Made by a program: the position numbers and the translations under genes | In this document: positions 47,870 to 56,337 of the stretch, in pieces | Position numbering within the stretch: the first letter of the stretch is position 1 | How the letters are laid out: each line of letters opens with the position of its first letter | The notes under the pieces: generated by a model | What the model was told of the DNA's origin: nothing | Seen by the model: the letters and a program-made list of their open reading frames with translations, nothing else | Database searches by the model: none | Origin: Plantibacter elymi (nom. nud.) | GTDB lineage: Bacteria; Actinomycetota; Actinomycetes; Actinomycetales; Microbacteriaceae | NCBI RefSeq assembly: GCF_900177795.1 | Contig: NZ_FXWJ01000001.1 | Coordinates: 806,001-870,000, forward strand | DNA: 64,000 nucleotides | Direction of reading: 5' to 3'

Positions 47870-47928
47870 AAGCGCATGCGTCAGGGCTTGAGGGAGGTGG
47901 GGTGCGGCGGGCTGGCTAGGGTTGGCGG

Positions 47929-48627
47929 GTGAGCACCACCGTCCATCCCACGCAGGTCGCGCCGTCCGCAGCCGTCGTCACCGCCAGCCGCGTGGTCTAC
48001 CTCCTGATCGCCGTGATCATCGCGATCTCGCTCGTCATCCAGATCGTCCTCGTCATCACCGGCGGCGCCGACGCCCGCTCGGGTGGCGTGGACATGTCCG
48101 TCGGGCTGGCAACCCGCTTCGCTCGCATCTTCAGTGCGTTCACGATCCTCAGCAACCTCATCGTGCTCGCGGTGTCCGTCCTGCTGGCGATCGACCCCCT
48201 GCGAGACGGTCGGCTCTGGCGGGTGGCGCGGCTCGACGCCCTGCTCAGCATCGTCATCACCGGCATCGTCTACGCCGTGGTGCTCGCGCCGCAGGTGAAC
48301 CTCACCGGGTGGGCGCTCGTCATCACGATCGGGTTCCACTACCTGTCCCCGTGGCTCACGCTCGGCGCCTGGCTCGTGTTCGGTCCGCGTCCGCGCTTCA
48401 CCTGGAGCACCGTCGCCTGGGCGTTCCTCTGGCCGCTCGCCTGGGTCGTCTTCACCTTCATCCGTGGCGGCATCACCGGCTGGTACCCCTACCCCTTCCT
48501 CGATGCGACGCAGCTCGGCTTCGACGGTGCCGTCCGGAACGCGCTCATGGTGCTCGTCGTCGCGATCGTGTTCGCCGTGCTGCTCAAGCTCGTCGACCGG
48601 GTGCTGCCCGCCGCGCTCCGCCGCTGA
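47929..48627 (+). CDS. Pr6Pr family integral membrane protein
   Basis: This 232-residue protein has six to seven membrane helices with the Pr6Pr pattern: VVYLLIAVIIAISLVIQIVLVITGG, RFARIFSAFTILSNLIVLAVSVLLAIDP, GWALVITIGFHYLSPWLTLGAWLVFGPRPRFTW, WVVFTFIRGGITGWYPYPFLDATQLG. GTG 47929 is the start. The family resembles FAR-17a/AIG1-like membrane proteins; role unknown. Convergent with the MDR oxidoreductase. Confidence 0.85.
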   Translation: MSTTVHPTQVAPSAAVVTASRVVYLLIAVIIAISLVIQIVLVITGGADARSGGVDMSVGLATRFARIFSAFTILSNLIVLAVSVLLAIDPLRDGRLWRVARLDALLSIVITGIVYAVVLAPQVNLTGWALVITIGFHYLSPWLTLGAWLVFGPRPRFTWSTVAWAFLWPLAWVVFTFIRGGITGWYPYPFLDATQLGFDGAVRNALMVLVVAIVFAVLLKLVDRVLPAALRR

Positions 48628-48641
48628 GGTGAGGCGCAGGC

Positions 48642-49682
48642 TCACGGGTGCAGGACCACCTTCCCGTTGAGCGTCCGCGACTCGGCGAGCTCCATGGCGG
48701 CGACGATCTCGGTCAGGGGGAATCGGGCGGCGATGTTCGCGGTGATGTCGCCGTGCTCGAGGAGTCGGAAGACCTCGCCGAGGTCGGCCTCCAGGTGGCG
48801 GCGGAAGCGGGCGGGACGGAAGCGGTGGCCTGCCCACAGGTCGTAGAAGGTCGAGCTGCGGCCGTTCGGGAGGGCCGTCCAGAGCAGCGCCTGACCGATC
48901 GCCAGCAGGAACGGCGCCATCAGCGGTCCCGTGCCGCCGACCGTTGAGATGATCGAGTAGGTGACGAGCGTGCCGCCGCGCGCGAGGAGTCCGAAGGCCG
49001 TGCGGGTCGTCTGGCCGCCGACGTTGTCGAAGACGGCGTCGACCCCGTTCGGCACCAGCTCGCGAACGCGTGTCGCGAGCTCGGGGTCCGCGTAGTCGAC
49101 GGGGATGACGCCCGCCGCGCGGAGCGCCTCGTGATGCCGGGGCGACGCCGCACCGATGACGCGGACGCCGTGGAGCCGCGCCAGCTGGATGAGGATTCCG
49201 CCGACACCGCCGTTCGCACCGAACAACAGGATGGTCTGGCCCGGCTGGACCCGTGCCGCGCGGTGCAGCATCTGCCAGGCGGTGACGCCGTTCACGACGA
49301 CCGTCTCGGCGTCCTCCGAGCTCACGCGGTCCGGCACGAGGATGCTGTCGCGCGCGGCCACGACGGCGTGGGTCGCCCAGGCGCCCGTCTTGGTCAGGGT
49401 CGCGACCCGCCTGCCGATGAGGGTCGCGTCGCCACCGGGGCCCACCTCGAGCACCCGTCCGACGAGGTCGTACCCCGGGACGAACGGGAACGCCGGCTGG
49501 CCGAAGTACCGGCCCTTGCGCATCGACTGCTCGGCGAAGGAGACCCCGGTCGCCTCCATCTCGGTCAAGAGCTGGCCGGCGTCGGGAGTCGGCGTCGGCA
49601 CGGTGGCCAGTTCGAGGCCGGACGGCTCGACGAGGCCCGGCAGGACGACCTGGGTGGTGGTCGCGGATGGTGTGGTGTGCAT
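48642..49682 (-). CDS. MDR-superfamily quinone oxidoreductase-like protein
   Basis: The 346-residue protein has the GroES-like N-terminal domain (PTPDAGQLLTEMEATGVSFAEQSMRKGRYFGQPAFPFVPGYDLVGRVLEVG) and a Rossmann domain with GANGGVGGILIQLARLHGVRVIGAAS. No structural- or catalytic-zinc cysteines are visible, so it belongs to the zinc-free quinone-oxidoreductase branch using NADPH. ATG 49682 is chosen; the longer frame runs through the operator. It lies 94 bases downstream of a TetR gene on the same strand with a palindrome between, likely its target. Confidence 0.9.
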   Translation of the reverse strand: MHTTPSATTTQVVLPGLVEPSGLELATVPTPTPDAGQLLTEMEATGVSFAEQSMRKGRYFGQPAFPFVPGYDLVGRVLEVGPGGDATLIGRRVATLTKTGAWATHAVVAARDSILVPDRVSSEDAETVVVNGVTAWQMLHRAARVQPGQTILLFGANGGVGGILIQLARLHGVRVIGAASPRHHEALRAAGVIPVDYADPELATRVRELVPNGVDAVFDNVGGQTTRTAFGLLARGGTLVTYSIISTVGGTGPLMAPFLLAIGQALLWTALPNGRSSTFYDLWAGHRFRPARFRRHLEADLGEVFRLLEHGDITANIAARFPLTEIVAAMELAESRTLNGKVVLHP

Positions 49683-49710
49683 GGTGTGTTCCGATCTCGT
49701 GATAATTGTG

Positions 49711-49728
49711 TGTGACTGGACAGTCACA
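49711..49728. promoter_or_regulatory. TetR operator palindrome
   Basis: TGTGACTG (49711-49718) and CAGTCACA (49721-49728) are perfect 8-base arms around GA, 29 bases upstream of the oxidoreductase ATG. The half-site TGTGACTG occurs again at 50321-50328, at the start of the TetR gene itself, suggesting autoregulation. Confidence 0.8.
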
Positions 49729-49775
49729 ACTGTGGGTACGAAAAGCAGCGGGTGCGGTCGGTGGCGCGGAGTCGA

Positions 49776-50321
49776 TCAGTCGTGCCGGATACCGTGGTCG
49801 ACGACGCGCGCCCAGTCGGCGTCGACGTCGCCGAGGCCCGCCTGCACGACGAGGTGGCAGAGCTGCCCGTAGGCGAGACTGCGCTGGACCGCGCCGGCGT
49901 CCGCCCCGGAGTCACGGGACATGACGCGCACCACGAGTGCGAGCCCGGAACGGACCGCCTCCTGGATCTCGGGGACGTCGCAGGCGCTCTGCGCGTGCAC
50001 CTGGAGGGCGATGAGACTGCGGTCTCGGATGAGCTCGATGTACGCCTGGGTCATCGCGTCGAGCTTGTCGTCCGGGCTCCACTCCGGGTGGTCCTCGACG
50101 GCGCCGGACATCGCGTTCGCGACCTGCTCGTAGCAGTGCTCGACCGCGGCGACGAAGAGGCCGAGTTTGCCGTCGAACAGACGGAAGACGTACGCGGGGG
50201 AGATCTTGGCAGCCGCGGCGACGTCCGCGACGGGGGTGGCGCGGTAACCGGCGATCGAGAAGACCTCCACCGCACTCGCGATGGTGCGGACGCGTTGGTC
50301 CTCGGCGGTCGATCGGCTCAT
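49776..50321 (-). CDS. TetR/AcrR-family regulator
   Basis: The 181-residue protein has a clear TetR N-terminus (VRTIASAVEVFSIAGYRATPVADVAAAAKISPAYVFRLFDGKLGLFVAAVEHCYEQV) and a ligand domain (LIALQVHAQSACDVPEIQEAVRSGLALVVRVMSRDSGADAGAVQRSLAYGQLC) of the type that often controls oxidoreductase genes. It is upstream of, and on the same strand as, the MDR oxidoreductase. Its start overlaps a TGTGACTG half-site. Confidence 0.88.
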   Translation of the reverse strand: MSRSTAEDQRVRTIASAVEVFSIAGYRATPVADVAAAAKISPAYVFRLFDGKLGLFVAAVEHCYEQVANAMSGAVEDHPEWSPDDKLDAMTQAYIELIRDRSLIALQVHAQSACDVPEIQEAVRSGLALVVRVMSRDSGADAGAVQRSLAYGQLCHLVVQAGLGDVDADWARVVDHGIRHD

Positions 50322-50378
50322 GTGACTGATTGAACACTAACAAGTGACGTTCGTCAAGCACCCGTGTCAGGATGGGGC

Positions 50379-50858
50379 ATGCCCGTCGTCGAATCCCGCT
50401 GCACCGTGCCCGTCCCGCCCGACGTCGCGTTCGCGATCTCCCAGACCACCGGCGAGACCCGGATGCGCTGGGATCCGTTCATCCGGCGGCAGTACTTCCT
50501 CGACGGCGCGAAGGAGGCCGCCAAGGGCGTCCGCACCTTCACCGTCCAGCGGTTCGGGTTCCGGATGGTCAGCGAGTACATCTCGTACCACCCGCCGACC
50601 AACGTCGGTATGAAGATGACGAAGGGCTCATGGTTCTTCGAGCGGCTCGCCGGCGGCTGGCGCTTCAGCCCGGTGGAGGGCGACGACCAGCGCACCCTCG
50701 CCGTCTGGCGCTACAACTTCACGTGCAAGCCGCGGTGGCTGGCGCCCATCGCCGAGCGCATCGGTGCGATCGTCCTGCAGCGCGACATCGACCGCCGCAT
50801 CCGAGGCTTCGCGCGCGGCTGCGAGGACCCCGCCGTGCTCGCCGCGGTCGCACATTGA
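50379..50858 (+). CDS. SRPBCC (polyketide-cyclase/START-like) protein
   Basis: The 159-residue product VVESRCTVPVPPDVAFAISQTTGETRMRWDPFIRRQYFLDGAKEAAKGVRTFTVQRFGFRMVSEYISYHPPTNVGMKMTKGSWFFERLAGGWRF has the SRPBCC pattern: an N-terminal strand, two helices and a curved sheet enclosing a hydrophobic cavity. AGGATGGGG lies before ATG 50379; GTG 50364 is an alternative. Ligand unknown; divergent from the TetR gene, so possibly under its control. Confidence 0.85.
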   Translation: MPVVESRCTVPVPPDVAFAISQTTGETRMRWDPFIRRQYFLDGAKEAAKGVRTFTVQRFGFRMVSEYISYHPPTNVGMKMTKGSWFFERLAGGWRFSPVEGDDQRTLAVWRYNFTCKPRWLAPIAERIGAIVLQRDIDRRIRGFARGCEDPAVLAAVAH

Positions 50859-50883
50859 CTCGGCGCGGCTGAGGTCGAGGCGC

Positions 50884-51069
50884 TCAGGCGCTCCGCGCCA
50901 ATCGCTTGATCCACTCCGCGGTCTCGTGTCCCCGCCGTTTGTCGTACGCAACCCGGATTCGCGCGGCTACGGCACGCTGCGAGTCCGTCACCGGGTCTGC
51001 CTTGCCGGACTCGATACGCGCCTCGAGACCGTTCAGTTCATGCGTGCGCCGCTCAGCTTGCTCGTCCAT
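50884..51069 (-). CDS. Hypothetical short charged protein (61 residues)
   Basis: The protein MDEQAERRTHELNGLEARIESGKADPVTDSQRAVAARIRVAYDKRRGHETAEWIKRLARSA is almost wholly charged helix without membrane segment. GGAGGG seven bases before the ATG gives a strong ribosome site, which is the main reason to accept it. Function unknown. Confidence 0.55.
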   Translation of the reverse strand: MDEQAERRTHELNGLEARIESGKADPVTDSQRAVAARIRVAYDKRRGHETAEWIKRLARSA

Positions 51070-51099
51070 TGCATGTCCCTCCGTGATTCATTGTGAGCG

Positions 51100-51513
51100 T
51101 CATCGGTCGTTCCTGTCCACGCGTGGCTCGAACAGGAGTGCCGATGTGACCGCGTTGACGAGTGCGGCTTCGGTCCGCGTCGCGTCCTGGAACAACACTT
51201 CGACTGCTGCCAACCCGACGTCGCGCTCGGAGCCGCGGTCGGATGTCGCCAGATTCAGAGCCCACTCGGCGCGTGCCCACCACTCCTGGCGTTGCGCGGC
51301 GCGGCGCGAGATTCGAGCTGCGACCGCGGCAGCTGCAAACGCGATGACGGCTCCGGCCAGCGCGAACAGGCCGCCCATTGCGGGCCCGGTCAAGAAGTCC
51401 CTCCAGAACGGACGGTCGATCACGAACGGAGGAAGCAGACTCCGACCTGCTACACCGAGCGAGCAGCCGAGAATCAGCACGGCGGCCGTGAAGACCCGTC
51501 GTCTCAAGTCCAC
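51100..51513 (-). CDS. Hypothetical two-helix membrane protein (137 residues)
   Basis: From GTG 51513 the product VDLRRRVFTAAVLILGCSLGVAG... has a membrane helix near residues 8-24, a second GGLFALAGAVIAFAAAAVAARISRR near 47-70, and a helical soluble C-terminal half (ARAEWALNLATSDRGSERDVGLAAVEVLFQDATRTEAALVNAVTSALL). A much longer frame upstream is antisense to other genes. Its composition is a little less GC-skewed than neighbours. Function unknown. Confidence 0.6.
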   Translation of the reverse strand: MDLRRRVFTAAVLILGCSLGVAGRSLLPPFVIDRPFWRDFLTGPAMGGLFALAGAVIAFAAAAVAARISRRAAQRQEWWARAEWALNLATSDRGSERDVGLAAVEVLFQDATRTEAALVNAVTSALLFEPRVDRNDR

Positions 51514-51587
51514 GCTCCGTCCGTCGATTCCCAGCAGCGTACGTGGCGCGGAAGGTCGAGACCGGGTTATCCACAGGTCAGCATCGA

Positions 51588-52352
51588 CTACGAGCGGGCG
51601 AGGAACGAGCCGATGCCGAATCGGGCGGTCACGCCGGGGCTGAAGAGCACCGAGTCGGGCTCGAGCTCGACGACACCCGGGAGGCCCGCCGCCGCGCAGA
51701 GCTCGTCTCGCAACGAGGTGACGCGCGCCGGGTGCAGGACCCACGGTTCGTGCTCGTTCGGCAACCACTGCGTCCGACCGAAGCGGCTCTGGAAGAGCCC
51801 CCACCGCGCCGTCAGGAACTGCGACAGCTCGTCGTCGACGGTCGTCGCCCGGTCGACGTCGACGCCGAGCTGGAAGCCCGGACCTCGTGTCGTCGGCGAC
51901 CCGGTGATCCGCCGCGACGCGTACTCCCAGCCGTCGTCCGTCGGCCGTTGCGCGGTCCGCGCCCACTGGTAAGGCAGGCCGAACATCGCGCGAGCCGCGA
52001 GGACCGCCGGCAGGCTCGACGCCTCGAGCGACCGGAACACGACGCCGCGACGCCCCTCGGCGTCGACCCCGTACAGCCGGACGTTCACCTCGGTGAAGGA
52101 GCCGCCGACCGGCGACGGCGGCAGTGGGCCGATGCGGGCGTCGCCCAACTGGAAGGCGATCAGCCCGACCCACGTGGAACCGTCGAAGACGTCGGGGACC
52201 ACCCCTGGCGGCAGCAGTGGCGCGACGGCGCTCGCCGGGACGCGCCAATGGACGAACGCCAGGTCCCGCCACTCCTGCGCGGCGACGACCGGGCCGGACA
52301 GTGCCGGTGCGGTCACGGAGATTTCTTTGGGCTCGCCGGTGGAGGTCGTCAT
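51588..52352 (-). CDS. DUF2071 family protein (YqjF-like)
   Basis: The 254-residue protein has the DUF2071 pattern: QEWRDLAFVHWRVPASAVAPLLPPGVVPDVFDGSTWVGLIAFQLGDARIGPLP, SFTEVNVRLYGVDAEGRRGVVFRSLEASSLPAVLAARAMFGLPYQWA, with an acetoacetate-decarboxylase-like fold. Its ATG overlaps the stop of the FAD-dependent oxidoreductase gene upstream (ATGA), so they are co-translated. Function unknown. Confidence 0.88.
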   Translation of the reverse strand: MTTSTGEPKEISVTAPALSGPVVAAQEWRDLAFVHWRVPASAVAPLLPPGVVPDVFDGSTWVGLIAFQLGDARIGPLPPSPVGGSFTEVNVRLYGVDAEGRRGVVFRSLEASSLPAVLAARAMFGLPYQWARTAQRPTDDGWEYASRRITGSPTTRGPGFQLGVDVDRATTVDDELSQFLTARWGLFQSRFGRTQWLPNEHEPWVLHPARVTSLRDELCAAAGLPGVVELEPDSVLFSPGVTARFGIGSFLARS

Positions 52353-53557
52353 GCCAGGTGCTCGTACTCGGGCAGGTCGATCTTGTCGGCCGGCGGGGAG
52401 AACAATTGCGCACCGACGAGCTTCGCCGGCTTCGACCCGGCCACGCGGAGTGCGGTGCGGAACGCGGCGACGCCGGCCTTCGAGGTCGGATTGGCGAGCT
52501 GCGGCGTACCGGGCGGCAGCGACTGGGCCTGCTCGACGTACGGGCGCATGATGCGTTCGTACCCGCGGAAGGCGTCCCGGTGGTGCACGTGCGCGGCCAG
52601 CTCGCCGGCCAGCACATAGGCGCCGACGATCGACAAGCTCGTCCCCATGCCGCTGACGGGCGACGCGCACCAGGCCGCGTCGCCGAGCAGCGCGACCCGA
52701 CCGGATGCCCAGCGGGGCGTCCTGACCTGGCCGATGGACTCGTAGTAGACGTCGTCGCTGTCGTCGAGATGCTCGAGGATCCGGTTCGCCTGCCAGGGGA
52801 GTCCGACGAACCGGTTCCGGAGATGCCGTCGCTGCGCGTCGAGGTCGCGGCGCGCGGGGACGACGCCGTCGCCGCGGTCGGACGTGACCTCCGTGAGGAC
52901 GGCCCGGGTGGTGCCGTGCCGGTCGGGTCGGAGCGTGACGCTGCGGCCGCCGACGCCCGAATACCACTGCCACCACGGCACGTCGGCGTCGTCGCGCGGG
53001 ATGGTGAGGTACGTCATCTCGAGCCCGAGGGACCGGGTCACCGCTTCGCCGGGGAAGGCCAGCTCGCGGGTCGACGATCGGATGCCGTCCGCCGCGATGA
53101 CGAGGTCGAACGCCTCGTCAGCTCCATGCGCGAAGGACACGAGGACCCGTTCGCCGTCGTCGTCGAGTCCGGTGATGTGGTCGCCGTACCGGTAGGTGGT
53201 GGAGCCGTCCGTCGCGTCGATGAAGATGCGGGCCAGGTCGCCACGGAGGATCTCGACCTCGGCGGTCGCGCCGTCGGTCTCGGAGTCCGACACCGGGAAC
53301 TCGGCGATCGTCTCACCGGCGTCGCCGACGAATCGGGTGCCGCGCTCGCCGGTGGTCGCCTCGCGTGCCGCGTCCTCGAGGCCCGCGCGTCGCAGGACCT
53401 CGCGAGCAGCGCCTCGCACGTCGATGTTCTGGCCGCCGTCGCGGAACGTCGGCGCGCGCTCGACGACCGTCGTCTCCCAGCCGTAGCGGTTCAGCCAGAA
53501 CGCCAGGCCGGGGCCGGCGATGCTGGCTCCGGAGATCAGGACGCGGGGAACGGTCAT
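52349..53557 (-). CDS. FAD-dependent aromatic/tetracycline-type monooxygenase
   Basis: The 402-residue flavoprotein begins RVLISGASIAGPGLAFWLNRYGWETTVVERAPTFRDGGQNIDVRG (FAD ADP-binding; GxSxxG in place of GxGxxG), has the DG motif region LVIAADGIRSSTRELAF near 155-172, and the GD motif GRVALLGDAAWCASPVSGMGTSLSIVGAYVLAGEL near 285-320. These are the three motifs of group A hydroxylases (FAD_binding_3). Size and pattern resemble TetX-like and other short members, but substrate cannot be set. AGAGGTGG precedes ATG 53557. Coupled with DUF2071. Confidence 0.9.
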   Translation of the reverse strand: MTVPRVLISGASIAGPGLAFWLNRYGWETTVVERAPTFRDGGQNIDVRGAAREVLRRAGLEDAAREATTGERGTRFVGDAGETIAEFPVSDSETDGATAEVEILRGDLARIFIDATDGSTTYRYGDHITGLDDDGERVLVSFAHGADEAFDLVIAADGIRSSTRELAFPGEAVTRSLGLEMTYLTIPRDDADVPWWQWYSGVGGRSVTLRPDRHGTTRAVLTEVTSDRGDGVVPARRDLDAQRRHLRNRFVGLPWQANRILEHLDDSDDVYYESIGQVRTPRWASGRVALLGDAAWCASPVSGMGTSLSIVGAYVLAGELAAHVHHRDAFRGYERIMRPYVEQAQSLPPGTPQLANPTSKAGVAAFRTALRVAGSKPAKLVGAQLFSPPADKIDLPEYEHLA

Positions 53558-53686
53558 CGTGGTGCCACCTCTCGGGGAGCGTGGGACTGCCGCTCCGGTT
53601 GCCTCCATCATCGCGCTCGCCGATCCGAATCCCGCATGGTTGACAGCTCCGGCGGTGCAGGTGTCGGCCGCTTGTACGCTTGGGGC

Positions 53687-54670
53687 ATGTCGAGGATCGA
53701 ACGCAAGCGTCGCAAGCGGAGTGTGCGGGTCGATCGCGTCTACGACGGCGACGTCTACGTCCGGGTCAACTCCGTGGGATCCAGCGGGGATCGCTCCTTC
53801 ATCCTCATCCCCGGCATCGGTGTCTCGTCCACCTACTTCGAGCGCCTCGCGCCGCACCTCAACGAGTTCGGGCCGGTGCACGCGCTCGACCTCCCCGGCT
53901 TCGGTGGGGTGCCGCACCCCTCGTCGACGCTCACGATCCGCGAGTACGCGGACCTCGTCGGCCGGGTCATCGACGAGCTCGATCTCAAGGACCCGATCAT
54001 CGTCGGCCACTCGATGGGCAGCCAGGTCGTCAGCGACCTCGTCTCCCGGCGCCCGGAGCTGTCCACCCTCATCCTCATCGGGCCAGTCGTCGTGCCCGGT
54101 CAGCGGCGGGTGTTCACCCAGGCGGTCCGCTTCCTGCAGTCGAGCTGGCACGAACCGCTCACCGTGAAGGTGCTCGCTGTCAGCGCCTACGTCTTCTGTG
54201 GCTTCAAATGGTTCTCGCGGGTCCTGCCGGAGATGCTGACCTACCCGATCGAGGAGGCCCTGCCGAAGGTACAGGCGCACACGCTCGTGATCCGTGGCGA
54301 GTACGACGCCGTCGCGCCGCGCGAGTGGGTGGAGCGGGTCGGTGAACTCCTGCCCTCCTCACGCCTCTGGGAGATCCCCGGCGCAGCGCACTCCGTCATG
54401 TACGCGCACGCCGAGGAGGTCGCGAAGCTCTGCGTCGACCACGCCAGGCGCACGGTGGCGGACGGCGACGACGACCGACTCCAGGTCTACCCCGAGGACT
54501 CGGACGGGAGCGACGACAAGGAGCCGGAGGCACCGCAGCCCGCGGCCATCATCCAGGCGGTCGGAGGTCGGATCGAGGAGACGATCGGGATCGTCACCGA
54601 TGACGACGACCGCGTGGCCGAGGGGAAGTCGCAGGTGGCCGACGCGGTCGCCTCCATCGACCACGACTGA
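53687..54670 (+). CDS. Alpha/beta hydrolase with CsbD-like C-terminal tail
   Basis: The 327-residue protein has an alpha/beta hydrolase domain (RSFILIPGIGVSSTYFERLAPHLNEFGPVHALDLPGFG, nucleophile S109 in GHSMGS, Asp in GEYDAVAP, His in GAAHSVMYAHAEEVA) and a C-terminal extension rich in Asp/Glu that ends GGRIEETIGIVTDDDDRVAEGKSQVADAVASIDHD, resembling the CsbD stress-protein repeat. A basic stretch RKRRKRS at the N-terminus may bind anionic surfaces. TACGCT six bases before the ATG suggests a leaderless message. The tail is unusual for the family. Confidence 0.85.
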   Translation: MSRIERKRRKRSVRVDRVYDGDVYVRVNSVGSSGDRSFILIPGIGVSSTYFERLAPHLNEFGPVHALDLPGFGGVPHPSSTLTIREYADLVGRVIDELDLKDPIIVGHSMGSQVVSDLVSRRPELSTLILIGPVVVPGQRRVFTQAVRFLQSSWHEPLTVKVLAVSAYVFCGFKWFSRVLPEMLTYPIEEALPKVQAHTLVIRGEYDAVAPREWVERVGELLPSSRLWEIPGAAHSVMYAHAEEVAKLCVDHARRTVADGDDDRLQVYPEDSDGSDDKEPEAPQPAAIIQAVGGRIEETIGIVTDDDDRVAEGKSQVADAVASIDHD

Positions 54671-54732
54671 GCGCTCGCTGCGATGCGGCGGATCGTCGCT
54701 CAGCCTCGGACCGTGCGACGAACCGCCTCACC

Positions 54733-56184
54733 TCACCGTGTCGGTTCGCCGAACCAGCGCCGGAGGGCCGGTTCGAGTGGTTCCCGCCCGTCGGCCAGCC
54801 AGACCACGTGACCATCCGGGCGCAGGAGCACCGCCGTGGCCGCGAGCTCCGGGGTCGTGGTGACGACTCGGTCGACGCGGTCCGCCCAGCCGGTGACGGT
54901 GTGCTCACCGGTCTGGTCGAGCAGGAGTCCGCGACCCTCGTGGAGGAGGGCGAACAAGCGCCCGCCGTCGGCCAGGGGGAGGTCGTGGAGCCGTCGACCG
55001 AGCAGCGACCCGTCGTCCACCGCGGCGACAGGACCTCCGACGTCGTACCGGATGCCGGTTGACGCGATCCGCTCGCCCAGGAAGCGGGCCACGTCGTCGA
55101 ACCGCATCAGCTCCGAGAACAGTCGACGCACCGCCTGCGGGCCGGGGTCGGGGGACAGGAGGACGCTCTGCGCTCGGGTGAGCGTGAGGACGTCGTCGGC
55201 GACCGGGCGGCGCTCCATCGCGTAGGTGTCGAGGAGGTCGGCCGGTGCCCAGCCTACGAGCTCGGCGGCCAGCTTCCATCCGAGGTTGAACGCGTCCTGG
55301 ATCCCGAGGTTGAGGCCCTGCCCGCCGAGGGGCGGGTGCACGTGGGCGGCGTCACCGGCGATGAGCACGCGGCCGACCCGGTAGTGCTCGGCGAGTCTCG
55401 TCGCATCGGTGAAGCGCGACAGCCAGCGCGGGGAGTGTGCGCCGAAGTCGGTCCCGGCGAAGCGCTCGAGCCGGGCCCGGAACTCCTCGATGGTGGGAGT
55501 CGCCAGGCGTTCGTCGGCGGGAGCGTCGGCGGGCGCCACCGCGCGGAAGAAGCCGTCGGACACCGGCCCGATGCCGAAGCCGCGGTGCGTCTTTCGGACC
55601 TCCTCGGCGATGGCGGCGACCTCGTCGGCCGGGAGGGCGACCTGGATCTCCCCGAGGATCCATTCGGTCTGCGCGGGCTCGCCGGGGAAGCCGATGCCGA
55701 GGATCTTCCGGACGGTGCTCCGCCCGCCGTCGCACCCGACGAGCCACCGCGCCCGCAGGCGCTCACCGTCGTCCAGCTCGACGGTGACGCCGTCGTCGTC
55801 CTGTTCGAAGCCGACAAGTGCGCTCCCGCGACGCACTTCGGCGCCGAGCTCGACCGCGCGCTCGGTCAGCAGTCGATCGGTCACCGGCTGCGGGAGACCG
55901 AGGACGTAATCATGCGTGGTGTCGAGCGCCACGGGTCGCGGCGGGACGATGCCGGCGAAGTGACCGGTGGCGCCCGGGTACCGCGTGCCCTCGGCGAGGA
56001 ACCGGTCGAGGATGCCGCGCTGATCGAGGATCTCGATGCTCCGCGGGTGGAGGCCCAACGACCGCACGACAGGGCTCGGCTCGGCGTCCCGCTCGAGGAC
56101 GAGGACGTCGGCGCCGTGGAGGCGGAGTTCGGCGGCCAGCATCATGCCGGTCGGGCCGCCACCGCTGATGATGACGTCGTGCAT
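54733..56184 (-). CDS. Probable rifampicin monooxygenase (Rox/RIFMO-like FAD monooxygenase)
   Basis: The 483-residue enzyme is a group A flavoprotein hydroxylase: HDVIISGGGPTGMMLAAELRLHGADVLVLERDAEPSPVVRSLGLHPRSIEILDQRGILDRFL at the N-terminus, LVGCDGGRSTVRKILGIGFPG near 155-175 (DG motif), VLIAGDAAHVHPPLGGQGLNLGIQDAFNLGWKLA near 272-305 (GD motif) and a thioredoxin-like C-terminal domain. The RALGLHxRSxExLDQRGxLDRFLxEG segment is like that of Nocardia and Streptomyces rifampicin monooxygenases, which open or linearise the ansa ring. Upstream is a near-perfect rifamycin-associated element (56243-56261), strong independent support. ATG 56184; weak ribosome site. Confidence 0.82.
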   Translation of the reverse strand: MHDVIISGGGPTGMMLAAELRLHGADVLVLERDAEPSPVVRSLGLHPRSIEILDQRGILDRFLAEGTRYPGATGHFAGIVPPRPVALDTTHDYVLGLPQPVTDRLLTERAVELGAEVRRGSALVGFEQDDDGVTVELDDGERLRARWLVGCDGGRSTVRKILGIGFPGEPAQTEWILGEIQVALPADEVAAIAEEVRKTHRGFGIGPVSDGFFRAVAPADAPADERLATPTIEEFRARLERFAGTDFGAHSPRWLSRFTDATRLAEHYRVGRVLIAGDAAHVHPPLGGQGLNLGIQDAFNLGWKLAAELVGWAPADLLDTYAMERRPVADDVLTLTRAQSVLLSPDPGPQAVRRLFSELMRFDDVARFLGERIASTGIRYDVGGPVAAVDDGSLLGRRLHDLPLADGGRLFALLHEGRGLLLDQTGEHTVTGWADRVDRVVTTTPELAATAVLLRPDGHVVWLADGREPLEPALRRWFGEPTR

Positions 56185-56225
56185 GAGGACCCCGTTCTCG
56201 TGGTCGGAGGCGACCGCGGCCACCC

Positions 56226-56261
56226 ATTCTGGAGGCCGGAGGGGGTCTTGCGGCAAGCCCC
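56226..56261 (-). promoter_or_regulatory. Rifamycin-associated element (RAE) within a promoter
   Basis: The minus strand 56261-56243 reads GGGGCTTGCCGCAAGACCC, an inverted repeat agreeing at 17 of 19 positions with the RAE consensus GGGGCTTGCGGCAAG(G/C)CCC. TTGCCG inside it (56256-56251) and CAGAAT (56231-56226) form a -35/-10 pair with a 19-base spacer. It lies 42-77 bases upstream of the rifampicin monooxygenase ATG. RAEs are known upstream of rifamycin-inactivation and RNA polymerase-protection genes in actinomycetes; consensus is quoted from memory. Confidence 0.8.
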
Positions 56262-56337
56262 GGTGCCCGGCGTACTCTGGAACTGCGAGGAGACGCGGGC
56301 CCCCTGCGTCCAGCACCCCCCGGCCCCACCCGAGGCG

